64,000 nt of DNA, from contig CANTUQ010000298.1 of NCBI GenBank assembly GCA_947683425.1, forward strand, positions 124,001-188,000, in the 5' to 3' direction. The notes beneath the pieces are model-generated. The model had not been told where the DNA came from. It worked only from the letters and a program-made list of their open reading frames with translations, and did not search any database. The translations under genes and the position numbers were made by a program. Below are positions 22,741-35,462 of the stretch, in pieces; position 1 is the first letter of the stretch; every line of letters begins with the position of its first letter. Origin of the DNA: Excoecaria cochinchinensis (lineage: Eukaryota; Streptophyta; Magnoliopsida; Malpighiales; Euphorbiaceae).

Positions 22741-24095
22741 ATAATGCCTTCAGAAGCCCGCAAAAATTCGTCAGGTCACGACGAAGCCAATCCTCGACGC
22801 ATTGTGACCGGCAGGCTCCCAGTAGCTATTCCGATCAGGTTTTCCTAAATTATTCGACCCGGATCCAAAATTTCACCACTTTTGGCGATTTCTCGATTTC
22901 GGCAATTTCCCCTAGTATAATGCCTTCGAAGCCCGCAAAAATTCGTCAGGTCACGACGAAGCCAATCCTCGACGCATTGTGACCGGCAGGCTCCCAGTAG
23001 CTATTCCGATCAGGTTTTCCTGAATTATTCGACCCGGATCCAAAATTTCACCACTTTTGGCTATTTCTCGATTTCGGCGATTTCCCCTAGTATAATGCCT
23101 TCAGAAGCCCGCAAAAATTCGTCAGGTCACGACGAAGCCAATCCCCGACGCATTGTGACCGGCAGGCTCCCAGTAGCTATTCCGATCAGGTTTTCCTGAA
23201 TTATTCGACCCGGATCCAAAATTTCACCACTTTTGGCGATTTCTCGATTTCGGCGATTTCCCCTAGTATAATGCCTTCAGAAGCCCGCAAAAATTCGTCA
23301 GGTCACGACGAAGCCAATCCTCGACGCATTGTGACCGGCAGGCTCCCAGTAGCTATTCCGATCAGGTTTTCCTGAATTATTCGACCCGGATCCAAAATTT
23401 CACCACTTTTGGCGATTTCTCGATTTCGGCGATTTCCCCTAGTATAATGCCTTCAGAAGCCCGCAAAAATTCGTCAGGTCACGACGAAGCCAATCCTCGA
23501 CGCATTGTGACCGGCAGGCTCCCAGTAGCTATTCCGATCAGGTTTTCCTGAATTATTCGACCCGGATCCAAAATTTCACCACTTTTGGCGATTTCTCGAT
23601 TTCGGCGATTTCCCCTAGTATAATGCCTTCAGAAGCCCGCAAAAATTCGTCAGGTCACGACGAAGCCAATCCTCGACGCATTGTGACCGGCAGGCTCCCA
23701 GTAGCTATTCCGATCAGGTTTTCCTGAATTATTCGACCCGGATCAAAAATTTCACCACTTTTGGGGATTTCTCGATTTCGGCGATTTCCCCTAATATAAT
23801 GCCTTCAGAAGCCCGCAAAAATTCGTCAGGTCACGACGAAGCCAATCCTCGACGCATTGTGACCGGCAGGCTCCCAGTAGCTATTCCGATCAGGTTTTCC
23901 TGAATTATTCGACCCGGATCCAAAATTTCACCACTTTTGGCGATTTCGGCGATTTTCCCTAGTATAATGCCTTCAGAAGCCCGCAAAAATTCGTCAGGTC
24001 ACGACGAAGCCAATCCTCGACGCATTGTGACCGGCAGGCTCCCAGTAGCTATTCCGATCAGGTTTTCCTGAATTATTCGACCCGGATCCAAAATT
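22650..24095. repeat. 4.0-kb repeat, left arm
   Basis: This arm matches 26650-28097 at an offset of about 4000. Shared markers are TTCCTAAATT (22842), GGCAATTTCC (22902), AATCCCCGACG (23141), a GGGATTTCTCG monomer with CTAATATAATG (23760) and the 8-bp-deleted monomer at 23941. One A is lost near 22927 (CCTTCGAAGC), which gives an offset of 3999 before it. The arm overlaps the start of the 1040-bp tandem. Confidence 0.88.
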
Positions 24096-27068
24096 TCACC
24101 ACTTTTGGGGATTTCTCGATTTCGGCGATTTCCCCTAATATAATGCCTTCAGAAGCCCGCAAAAATTCGTCAGGTCACGACGAAGCCAATCCTCGACGCA
24201 TTGTGACCGGCAGGCTCCCAGTAGCTATTCCGATCAGGTGTTCCTGAATTATTCGACCCGGATCCAAAATTTCACCACTTTTGGCGATTTCGGCGATTTT
24301 CCCTAGTATAATGCCTTCAGAAGCCCGCAAAAATTCGTCAGGTCACGACGAAGCCAATCCTCGACGCATTGTGACCGGCAGGCTCCCAGTAGCTATTCCG
24401 ATCAGGTTTTCCTGAATTATTCGACCCGGATCCAAAATTTCACCACTTTTGGCGATTTCTCGATTTCGGTGATTTCCCCTAGTATAATGCCTTCAGAAGC
24501 CCGCAAAAATTCGTCAGGTCACGACGAAGCCAATCCTCGACGCATTGTGACCGGCAGGCTCCCAGTACCTATTCCGATCAGGTTTTCCTGAATTATTCGA
24601 CCCGGATCCAAAATTTCACCACTTTTGGCGATTTCTCGATTTCGGCGATTTCCCCTAGTATAATGCCTTCAGAAGCCCGCAAAAATTCGTCAGGTCACGA
24701 CGAAGCCAATCCTCGACGCATTGTGACCGGCAGGCTCCCAGTAGCTATTCCGATCAGGTTTTCCTAAATTATTCGACCCGGATCCAAAATTTCACCACTT
24801 TTGGCGATTTCTCGATTTCGGCAATTTCCCCTAGTATAATGCCTTCAGAAGCCCGCAAAAATTCGTCAGGTCACGACGAAGCCAATCCTCGACGCATTGT
24901 GACCGGCAGGCTCCCAGTAGCTATTCCGATCAGGTTTTCCTGAATTATTCGACCCGGATCCAAAATTTCACCACTTTTGGCGATTTCGGCGATTTTCCCT
25001 AGTATAATGCCTTCAGAAGCCCGCAAAAATTCGTCAGGTCACGACGAACCCAATCCTCGACGCATTGTGACCGGCAGGCTCCCAGTAGCTATTCCGATCA
25101 GGTTTTCCTGAATTATTCGACCCGGATCCAAAATTTCACCACTTTTGGGGATTTCTCGATTTCGGCGATTTCCCCTAATATAATGCCTTCAGAAGCCCGC
25201 AAAAATTCGTCAGGTCACGACGAAGCCAATCCTCGACGCATTGTGACCGGCAGGCTCCCAGTAGCTATTCCGATCAGGTTTTCCTGAATTATTCGACCCG
25301 GATCCAAAATTTCACCACTTTTGGCGATTTCGGCGATTTTCCCTAGTATAATGCCTTCAGAAGCCCGCAAAAATTCGTCAGGTCACGACGAAGCCAATCC
25401 TCGACGCATTGTGACCGGCAGGCTCCCAGTAGCTATTCCGATCAGGTTTTCCTGAATTATTCGACCCGGATCCAAAATTTCACCACTTTTGGCGATTTCT
25501 CGATTTCGGCGATTTCCCCTAGTATAATGCCTTCAGAAGCCCGCAAAAATTCGTCAGGTCACGACGAAGCCAATCCTCGACGCATTGTGACCGGCAGGCT
25601 CCCAGTACCTATTCCGATCAGGTTTTCCTGAATTATTCGACCCGGATCCAAAATTTCACCACTTTTGGCGATTTCTCGATTTCGGCGATTTCCCCTAGTA
25701 TAATGCCTTCAGAAGCCCGCAAAAATTCGTCAGGTCACGACGAAGCCAATCCTCGACGCATTGTGACCGGCAGGCTCCCAGTAGCTATTCCGATCAGGTT
25801 TTCCTAAATTATTCGACCCGGATCCAAAATTTCACCACTTTTGGCGATTTCTCGATTTCGGCAATTTCCCCTAGTATAATGCCTTCAGAAGCCCGCAAAA
25901 ATTCGTCAGGTCACGACGAAGCCAATCCTCGACGCATTGTGACCGGCAGGCTCCCAGTAGCTATTCCGATCAGGTTTTCCTGAATTATTCGACCCGGATC
26001 CAAAATTTCACCACTTTTGGCGATTTCGGCGATTTTCCCTAGTATAATGCCTTCAGAAGCCCGCAAAAATTCGTCAGGTCACGACGAACCCAATCCTCGA
26101 CGCATTGTGACCGGCAGGCTCCCAGTAGCTATTCCGATCAGGTTTTCCTGAATTATTCGACCCGGATCCAAAATTTCACCACTTTTGGGGATTTCTCGAT
26201 TTCGGCGATTTCCCCTAATATAATGCCTTCAGAAGCCCGCAAAAATTCGTCAGGTCACGACGAAGCCAATCCTCGACGCATTGTGACCGGCAGGCTCCCA
26301 GTAGCTATTCCGATCAGGTTTTCCTGAATTATTCGACCCGGATCCAAAATTTCACCACTTTTGGCGATTTCGGCGATTTTCCCTAGTATAATGCCTTCAG
26401 AAGCCCGCAAAAATTCGTCAGGTCACGACGAAGCCAATCCTCGACGCATTGTGACCGGCAGGCTCCCAGTAGCTATTCCGATCAGGTTTTCCTGAATTAT
26501 TCGACCCGGATCCAAAATTTCACCACTTTTGGCGATTTCTCGATTTCGGCGATTTCCCCTAGTATAATGCCTTCAGAAGCCCGCAAAAATTCGTCAGGTC
26601 ACGACGAAGCCAATCCTCGACGCATTGTGACCGGCAGGCTCCCAGTACCTATTCCGATCAGGTTTTCCTGAATTATTCGACCCGGATCCAAAATTTCACC
26701 ACTTTTGGCGATTTCTCGATTTCGGCGATTTCCCCTAGTATAATGCCTTCAGAAGCCCGCAAAAATTCGTCAGGTCACGACGAAGCCAATCCTCGACGCA
26801 TTGTGACCGGCAGGCTCCCAGTAGCTATTCCGATCAGGTTTTCCTAAATTATTCGACCCGGATCCAAAATTTCACCACTTTTGGCGATTTCTCGATTTCG
26901 GCAATTTCCCCTAGTATAATGCCTTCAGAAGCCCGCAAAAATTCGTCAGGTCACGACGAAGCCAATCCTCGACGCATTGTGACCGGCAGGCTCCCAGTAG
27001 CTATTCCGATCAGGTTTTCCTGAATTATTCGACCCGGATCCAAAATTTCACCACTTTTGGCGATTTCT
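23795..27068. repeat. 1040-bp higher-order repeat, 3.15 tandem copies
   Basis: The period is exactly 1040: TTCCTAAATT at 24761, 25801 and 26841; ACTTTTGGGG at 24101, 25141 and 26181; AGTACC near 24565, 25605 and 26645. The unit is six monomers, two of which carry the 8-bp tail deletion (6 x 176 - 16 = 1040). Copies 2 and 3 share GACGAACCC (25043, 26083), which copy 1 lacks, so they are each other's closest relatives. Copy 1 has a private CAGGTGTTCC near 24235 and CGGTGATTT near 24467. Confidence 0.96.
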
Positions 27069-28097
27069 CGATTTCGGCGATTTCCCCTAGTATAATGCCT
27101 TCAGAAGCCCGCAAAAATTCGTCAGGTCACGACGAAGCCAATCCCCGACGCATTGTGACCGGCAGGCTCCCAGTAGCTATTCCGATCAGGTTTTCCTGAA
27201 TTATTCGACCCGGATCCAAAATTTCACCACTTTTGGCGATTTCTCGATTTCGGCGATTTCCCCTAGTATAATGCCTTCAGAAGCCCGCAAAAATTCGTCA
27301 GGTCACGACGAAGCCAATCCTCGACGCATTGTGACCGGCAGGCTCCCAGTAGCTATTCCGATCAGGTTTTCCTGAATTATTCGACCCGGATCCAAAATTT
27401 CACCACTTTTGGCGATTTCTCGATTTCGGCGATTTCCCCTAGTATATAATGCCTTCAGAAGCCCGCAAAAATTCGTCAGGTCACGACGAAGCCAATCCTC
27501 GACGCATTGTGACCGGCAGGCTCCCAGTAGCTATTCCGATCAGGTTTTCCTGAATTATTCGACCCGGATCCAAAATTTCACCACTTTTGGCGATTTCTCG
27601 ATTTCGGCGATTTCCCCTAGTATAATGCTTTCAGAAGCCCGCAAAAATTCGTCAGGTCACGACGAAGCCAATCCACGACGCATTGTGACCGGCAGGCTCC
27701 CAGTAGCTATTCCGATCAGGTTTTCCTGAATTATTCGACCCGGATCCAAAATTTCACCACTTTTTGGGATTTCTCGATTTCGGCGATTTCCCCTAATATA
27801 ATGGCTTCAGAAGCCCGCAAAAATTCGTCAGGTCACGACGAAGCCAATCCTCGACGCATTGTGACCGGCAGGCTCCCAGTAGCTATTCCGATCAGGTTTT
27901 CCTGAATTATTCGACCCGGATCCAAAATTTCACCACTTTTGGCGATTTCGGCGATTTTCCCTAGTATAATGCCTTCAGAAGCCCGCAAAAATTCGTCAGG
28001 TCACGACGAAGCCAATCCTCGACGCATTGTGACCGGCAGGCTCCCAGTAGCTATTCCGATCAGGTTTTCCTGAATTATTCGACCCGGATCCAAAATT
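26650..28097. repeat. 4.0-kb repeat, right arm
   Basis: This arm carries the same markers as the left arm: TTCCTAAATT (26841), AATCCCCGACG (27141), a GGGATTTCTCG monomer with CTAATATAATG (27765) and the 8-bp-deleted monomer near 27946. Private changes include an inserted TA in AGTATATAATG near 27442, AATGCTTTCAG near 27626 and AATCCACGACG near 27671. Confidence 0.86.
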
Positions 28098-28489
28098 TCA
28101 CTACTTTTGGCGATTTCGGCGATTTCCCCTAGTATAATGCCTTCAGAAGCCCGCAAAAATTCGTCAGGTCACGACGAAGCCAATCCTCGACGCATTGTGA
28201 CCGGCAGGCTCCCAGTAGCTATTCCGATCAGGTTTTCCTGAATTATTCGACTCGGATCCAAAATTTCACCACTTTTGGCGATTTCGGCGATTTCCCCTAG
28301 TATAATGCCTTCAGAAGCCCGCAAAAATTCGTCAGGTCACGAAGAAGCCAATCCTCGACGCATTGTGACCGGCAGGCTCCCAGTAGCTATTCCGATCAGG
28401 TTTTCCTGAATTATTCGACCCGGATCCAAAATTTCACCACTTTTGGCGATTTCTCGATTTCGGCGATTTCTCCTAGTATAATGCCTTCA

Positions 28490-29700
28490 GAAGCCCGTAA
28501 AAATTCGTCAGGTCACGACGAAGCCAATCCTCGACGCATTGTGACCGGCAGGCTCCCAGTAGCTATTCCGATCAGGTTTTCCTGAATTATTCGACCCGGA
28601 TCCAAAATTTCACCACTTTTGGCGATTTCTCGATTTTGGCGATTTCCCCTAGTATAATGCCTTCAGAAGCCCGTAAAAATTCGTCAGGTCACGACGAAGC
28701 CAATCCTCGACGCATTGTGACCGGCAGGCTCCCAGTAGCTATTCCGATTAGGTTTTCCTGAATTATTCGACCCGGATCCAAAATTTCACCACTTTTGGCG
28801 ATTTCTCGATTTCGGCGATTTCCCCTAGTATAATGCCTTCAGAAGCCCGCAAAAATTCGTCAGGTCACGACGAAGACAATCCTCGACGCATTGTGACCGG
28901 CAGGCTCCCAGTAGCTATTCCGATCAGGTTTTCCTGAATTATTCGACCCGGATCCAAAATTTCACCACTTTTGGCGATTTCTCGATTTCGACGATTTCCC
29001 CTAGTATAATGCCTTCAGAAGCCCGCAAAAATTCGTCAGGTCACGACGAAGCCAATCCTCGACGCATTGTGACCGGCAGGCTCCCAGTAGCTATTCCGAT
29101 CAGGTTTTCCTGAATTATTCGACCCGGATCCAAAATTTCACCACTTTTGGCGATTTCTCGATTTCGGCGATTTCCCCTAGTATAATGCCTTCAGAAGCCC
29201 GCAAAAATTCGTCAGGTCACGACGAAGCCAATCCTCGACGCATTATGACCGGCAGGCTCCCAGTAGCTATTCCGATCAGGTTTTCCTGAATTATTCGACC
29301 CGGATCCAAAATTTCACCACTTTTGGCGATTTCTCGATTTCGGCGATTTCCCCTAGTATTATGCCTTCAGAAGCCCGCAAAAATTCGTCAGGTCACGACG
29401 AAGCCAATCCTCGACGCATTGTGACCGGCAGGCTCCCAGTAGCTATTCCGATCAGGTTTTCCTGAATTATTCGACCCGGATCCAAAATTTCACCACTTTT
29501 GGCGATTTCGGCGATTTCCCCTAGTATAATGCCTTCAGAAGCCCGCAAAAATTCGTCAGGTCAGGACGAAGCCAATCCTCGACGCATTGTGACCGGCAGG
29601 CTCCCAGTAGCTATTCCGATCAGGTTTTCCTGAATTATTCGACCCGGATCCAAAATTTCGCCACTTTTGGCGATTTCTCGATTTCGGCGATTTCCCCTAG
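28490..29700. repeat. Mixed type A and type C transition
   Basis: Two GTAAAAA monomers (28497, 28675) are followed by about five GCAAAAA monomers up to about 29560, after which GTAAAAA becomes continuous. An 8-bp-deleted monomer lies at 29501. Confidence 0.85.
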
Positions 29701-30075
29701 TATAATGCCTTCAGAAGCCCGTAAAAATTCGTCAGGTCGCGACGAAGCCAATCCTCGACGCATTGTGACCGGCAGGCTCCCAGTAGCTATTCCGACCAGG
29801 TTTTCTTGAATTATTCGACCCGGATCCAAAATTTCACCACTTTTGGCGATTTCTCGATTTCAGCGATTTCCCCTAGTATAATGCCTTCAGAAGCCCGTAA
29901 AAATTCGTCAGATCACGACGAAGCCAATCCTCGACGCATTGTGACCGGCAGGCTCCCAGTAGCTATTCCGATCAGGTTTTCCTGAATTATTCGACCCGGA
30001 TCCAAAATTTCACCACTTTTGGCGATTTCGTCGATTTCCCCTAGTATAATGCCTTCAGAAGCCCGTAAAAATTCG
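29690..30075. repeat. About 2080-bp repeat, left piece
   Basis: The rare combination CAGGTCGCGACG plus GACCAGGTTTTCTTGAATT occurs at 29731-29810 and again at 31811-31890, offset 2080. An 8-bp-deleted monomer follows each (30021, 32101). The offset equals 12 units minus four 8-bp deletions. Several private differences make this an older or partial duplication. Confidence 0.75.
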
Positions 30076-30749
30076 TCTGGTCACGACGAAGCCAATCCTC
30101 GACGCATTGTGATCGGCAGGCTCCCAGTAGCTATTCCGATCAGGTTTTCCTGAATTATTCGACCCGGATCCAAAATTTCACCACTTTTGGCGATTTCTCG
30201 ATTTCGGCGATTTCCCCTAGTATAATGCCTTCAGAAGCCCGTAAAAATTCGTCAGATCACGACGAAGCCAATCCTCGACGCATTGTGACCGGCAGGCTCC
30301 CAGTAGCTATTCCGATCAGGTTTTCCTGAATTATTCGACCCGGATCAAAAATTTCACCACTTTTGGCGATTTCTCGATTTCGGCGATTTCCCCTAGTATA
30401 ATGCCTTCAGAAGCCCGTAAAAATTGGTCAGGTCACGACGAAGCCAATCCTCGACGCATTGTGACCGGCAGGCTCCCAGTAGCTATTCCGATCAGGTTTT
30501 CCTGAATTATTCGACCCGGATCAAAAATTTCACCACTTTTGGCGATTTCTCGATTTCGGCGATTTCCCCTAGTATAATGCCTTCAGAAGCCCGTAAAAAT
30601 TCATCAGGTCACGACAAAGCCAATCCTCGACGCATTGTGACCGGCAGGCTCCCAGTAGCTATTCCGATCAGGTTTTCCTGAATTATTCGACCCGGATCCA
30701 AAATTTCACCACTTTTGGCGATTTCTCGATTTCGTCGACTTCCCCTAGT

Positions 30750-31540
30750 ATAATGCCTTCAGAAGCCCGTAAAAATTGGTCAGGTCACGACGAAGCCAAT
30801 CCTCGACGCATTGTGACCGGCAGGCTCCCAGTAGCTATTCCGATCAGGTTTTCCTTAATTATTCGACCCGGATCCAAAATTTCACCACTTTTGGCGATTT
30901 CGGCGATTTCCCCTAGTATAATGCCTTCAGAAGCCCGTAAAAATTCGTCAGGTCACGACGAAGCCAATCCTCGACGCATTGTGACCGGCAGGCTCCCAGT
31001 AGCTATTCCGATCAGGTTTTCCTGAATTATTCGACCCGGATCCAAAATTTCACCACTTTTGGCGATTTCTCGATTTCGGCGATTTCCCCTAGTATAATGC
31101 CTTCAGAAGCCCGTAAAAATTCGTCAGGTCACGACGAAGCCAATACTCGACGCATTGTGACCGGCAGGCTCCCAGTAGCTATTCCGATCAGGTTTTCCTT
31201 ATTTATTCGACCCGGATCCAAAATTTCACCACTTTTGGCGATTTCGGCGATTTCCCCTAGTATAATGCCTTCAGAAGCCCGTAAAAATTCGTCAGGTCAC
31301 GACGAAGCCAATCCTCGACGCATTGTGACCGGCAGGCTCCCAGTAGCTATTCCGATCAGGTTTTCCTTAATTATTCGACCCGGATCCAAAATTTCACCAC
31401 TTTTGGCGATTTCGGCGATTTCCCCTAGTATAATGCCTTCAGAAGCCCGTAAAAATTCGTCAGGTCACGACGAAGCCAATCCTCGACGCATTGTGACCGG
31501 CAGGCTCCCAGTAGCTATTCCGATCAGGTTTTCCTGAATT
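30750..31540. repeat. Run of 168-bp monomers with TTCCTTAATT
   Basis: Three monomers here carry the 8-bp tail deletion (near 30891, 31239 and 31409), making them 168 bp, and also have TTCCTTAATT (30851, 31361) or TTCCTTATTT (31191) in place of TTCCTGAATT. Because 168 is divisible by three and the TGA is lost, a 146-codon reading frame stays open at 31097-31537. This is a by-product of satellite variation and not a gene. Confidence 0.9.
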
Positions 31541-31769
31541 ATTCGACCCGGATCCAAAATTTCACCACTTTTGGCGATTTCTCGATTTCGGCGATTTCCC
31601 CTAGTATAATGCCTTCAGAAGCCCGTAAAAATTCGTCAGGTCACGACGAAGCCAATCCTCGACGCATTGTGACCGGCAGGCTCCCAGTAGCTATTCCGAT
31701 CAGGTTTTCCTGAATTATTCGACCCGGATCAAAAATTTCACCACTTTTTGCGATTTCTCGATTTCGGCG

Positions 31770-32155
31770 ATTTCCCCTAGTAAAATGCCTTCAGAAGCCC
31801 GTAAAAATTCGTCAGGTCGCGACGAAGCCAATCCTCGACGCATTGTGACCGGCAGGCTCCCAGTAGCTATTCCGACCAGGTTTTCTTGAATTATTCGACC
31901 CGGATCCAAAATTTCACCACTTTTGGCGATTTCTCGATTTCGGCGATTTCCCCTCGTATAATGCCTTCAGAAGCCCGTAAAAATTCGTCAGGTCACGACG
32001 AAGCCAATCCTCGACGCATTGTGACCGGCAGGCTCCCAGTAGCTATTCCGATCAGGTTTTCCTGAATTATTCGACCCGGATCCAAAATTTCACCACTTTT
32101 GGCGATTTCGGCGATTTCCCCTAGTATAATGCCTTCAGAAGCCCGTAAAAATTCG
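31770..32155. repeat. About 2080-bp repeat, right piece
   Basis: This is the partner of 29690-30075, with the same CAGGTCGCGACG and TTTTCTTGAATT markers. Private changes are AGTAAAATGCC at 31780 and CCCTCGTATAATG near 31952. Confidence 0.75.
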
Positions 32156-32510
32156 TCAGATCACGACGAAGCCAATCCTCGACGCATTGTGACCGGCAGG
32201 CTCCCAGTAGCTATTCCGATCAGGTTTTCCTGAATTATTCGACCCGGATCCAAAATTTCACCACTTTTGGAGATTTCTCGATTTCGGCGATTTCCCCTAG
32301 TATAATGCCTTCAGAAGCCCGTAAAAATTCGTCAGGTCACGACGAAGCCAATTCTCGACGCATTGTGACCGGCAGGCTCCCAGTAGCTATTCCGATCAGG
32401 TTTTCCTGAATTATTCGACCCGGATCCAAAATTTCACCACTTTTGGCGATTTCTCGATTTCGGCGATTTCCCCTAGTATAATGCCTTCAGAAGCCCGTAA
32501 AAATTCGTCA

Positions 32511-33800
32511 GGTCACGAAGCCAATCCTCGACGCATTGTGACCGGCAGGCTCCCATTAGCTATTCCGATCAGGTTTTCCTGAATTATTCGACCCGGATCC
32601 AAAATTTCACCACTTTTAGCGATTTCTCGATTTCGGCGATTTCCCCTAGTATAATGCCTTCAGAAGCCCGTAAAAATTCGTCAGGTCACGACGAAGCCAA
32701 TCCTCGACGCATTGTGACCGGCAGGCTCCCAGTAGCTATTCCGATCAGGTTTTCCTGAATTATTCGACCCGGATCCAAAATTTCACCACTTTTGGCGATT
32801 TCTCGATTTCGGCGATTTCCCCTAGTATAATGCCTTCAGAAGCCCGTAAAAATTCGTCAGATCACGACGAAGCCAATCCTCGACGCATTGTGACCGGCAG
32901 GTTCCAGTAGCTATTCCGATCAGGTTTTCCTGAATTATTCGACCCGGATCCAAAATTTCACCACTTTTGGCGATTTCTCGATTTCGGCGATTTCCCCTAG
33001 TATAATGCCTTCAGAAGCCCGTAAAAATTCGTCAGGTCACGACGAAGCCAATCCTCGACGCATTGTGACCGACAGGCTCCCAGTAGCTATTCCGATCAGG
33101 TTTTCCTGAATTATTCGACCCGGATCCAAAATTTCACCACTTTTGGCGATTTCTCGATTTCGGCGATTTCCCCTAGTATAATGCCTTCAGAAGCCCGTAA
33201 AAATTCGTCAGATCACGACGAAGCCAATCCTCGACGCATTGTGACCGGCAGGCTCCAAGTAGCTATTCCGATCAGGTTTTCCTGAATTATTCGACCCGGA
33301 TCCAAAATTTCACCACTTTTGGCGATTTCTCGATTTCCCCGAGTATAATGCCTTCAGAAGCCCGTAAAAATTCGATAGATCACGACGAAGCCAATCCTCG
33401 ACGCATTGTGACCGGCAGGCTCCCAGTAGCTATTCCGATCAGGTTTTCCTGAATTGTTCGACCCGGATCCAAAATTTCACCACTTTTGGCGATTTCTAGA
33501 TTTCGGCGATTTCCCCTAGTATAATGCCTTCAGAAGCCCGTAAAAATTCGTCAGATCACGACGAAGCCAATCCTCGACGCATTGTGACCGGCAGGCTCCC
33601 AGTAGCTATTCCGATCAGGTTTTCCTGAATTATTCGACCCGGATCCAAAATTTCACCACTTTTGGCGATTTCTCGATTTCGGCGATTTCCCCTAGTATAA
33701 TGCCTTCAGAAGCCCGTAAAAATTCGTCAGGTCACGAAGCCAATACTCGACGCATTGTGACCGGCAGGCTCCCATTAGCTATTCCGATCAGGTTTTCCTG
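32511..33800. repeat. About 1219-bp duplication markers
   Basis: A 3-base loss (GGTCACGAAGCC) followed by CCCATTAGCTATTCC occurs at 32511 and again at 33730, offset 1219, equal to seven units minus 13. The interval contains a 9-bp-deleted monomer near 33335 and GCAGGTTCCAG near 32897, which account for most of the shortfall. Confidence 0.75.
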
Positions 33801-35420
33801 AATTATTCGACCCGGATCCAAAATTTCACCACTTTTGGCGATTTCTCGATTTCGGCGATTTCCCCTAGTATAATGCCTTCAGAAGCCCGTAAAAATTCGT
33901 CAGGTCACGACGAAGCCAATCCTCGACGCATTGTGACCGGCAGGCTCCCAGTAGCTATTCCGATCAGGTTTTCCTGAATTATTCGACCCGGATCCAAAAT
34001 TTCACCACTTTTGGCGATTTCTCGATTTCGGCGATTTCCCCTAGTATAATGCCTTCAGAAGCCCGTAAAAATTTCTCAGGTCACGACGAAGCCAATCCTC
34101 GATGCATTGTGACCGGCAGGCTCCCAGTAGCTATTCCGATCAGGTTTTCCTGAATTATTCGACCCGGATCCAAAATTTCACCACTTTTGGCGATTTCTCG
34201 ATTTCGGCGATTTCCCCTAGTATAATGCCTTCAGAAGCCCGTAAAAATTCGTCAGGTCACGACGAAGCAAATCCTCGACGCATTGTGACCGGCAGGCTCC
34301 CAGTAGCTATTCCGATCAGGTTTTCCTGAATTATTCGACCCGGATCCAAAATTTCACCACTTTTGGCGATTTCTCGATTTCGGCGATTTCCCCTAGTATA
34401 ATGCCTTCAGAAGCCCGTAAAAATTCGTCAGGTCACGACGAAGCCAATCCTCGACGCATTGTGACCGGCAGGCTCCCAGTAGCTATTCCGATCAGGTTTT
34501 CCTTAATTATTCGACCCGGATCCAAAATTTCACCACTTTTGGCGATTTCTCGATTTCGGCGATTTCCCCTAGTATAATGCCTTCAGAAGCCCGTAAAAAT
34601 TCGTCAGGTCACGACGAAGCCAATCCTCGACGCATTGTGACCGGCAGGCTCCCAGTAGTTATTCCGATCAGGTTTTCCTGAATTATTCGACCCGGATCCA
34701 AAATTTCACCACTTTTGGCGATTTCTCGATTTCGGCGATTTCCCCTAGTATAATGCCTTCAGAAGCCCGTAAAAATTCGTCAGGTCACGACGAAGCCAAT
34801 CCTCGACGCATTGTGACCGGCAGGCTCCCAGTAGCTATTCCGATCAGGTTCTCCTGAATTATTCGACCCGGATCCAAAATTTCACCACTTTTGGCGATTT
34901 CTCGATTTCGGCGATTTCCCCTAGTATAATGCCTTCAGAAGCCCGTAAAAATTCGTCAGGTCACGACGAAGCCAATCCTCGACGCATTGTGACCGGCAGG
35001 CTCCCAGTAGCTATTCCGATCAGGTTTTCCTGAATTATTCGACCCGGATCCAAAATTTCACCACTTTTGGCGATTTCTCGATTTCGGCGATTTCCCCTAG
35101 TATAATGCCTTCAGAAGCCCGTAAAAATTTGTCAGGTCACGACGAAGCCAATCCTCGACGCATTGTGACCGGCAGGCTCCCAGTAGCTATTCCGATCAGG
35201 TTTTCCTGAATTATTCGACCCGGATCCAAAATTTCACTACTTTTGGCGATTTCTCGATTTCGGCGATTTCCCCTAGTATAATGCCTTCAGAAGCCCGTAA
35301 AAATTCGTCAGGTCACGACGAAGCCAATACTCGACGCATTGTGACCGGCAGGCTCCCAGTGGCTATTCGGATCAGGTTTTCCTGAATTATTCGACCCGAA
35401 TCCAAAATTTTACCACTTTT

Positions 35421-35462
35421 GGCGATTTCTCGATTTCGGCGATTTCTCGATTTCGGCGATTT
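35421..35462. repeat. 17-bp internal duplication in the monomer tail
   Basis: GATTTCTCGATTTCGGC is present twice in succession, lengthening this monomer by 17 bases. It is the reciprocal of the 17-bp deletion near 41936, and both arise between the first and third CGATTT copies. Confidence 0.92.

Larger units (their letters stand above)
22740..28490. repeat. Type C block 2 (GCAAAAA, CAGGTC)
   Basis: This is a continuous run of type C monomers that contains the 1040-bp repeat and its 4.0-kb flanking repeat. Monomers with the 8-bp tail deletion are concentrated here. The block ends with GTAAAAA monomers at about 28497 and 28675. Confidence 0.88.
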
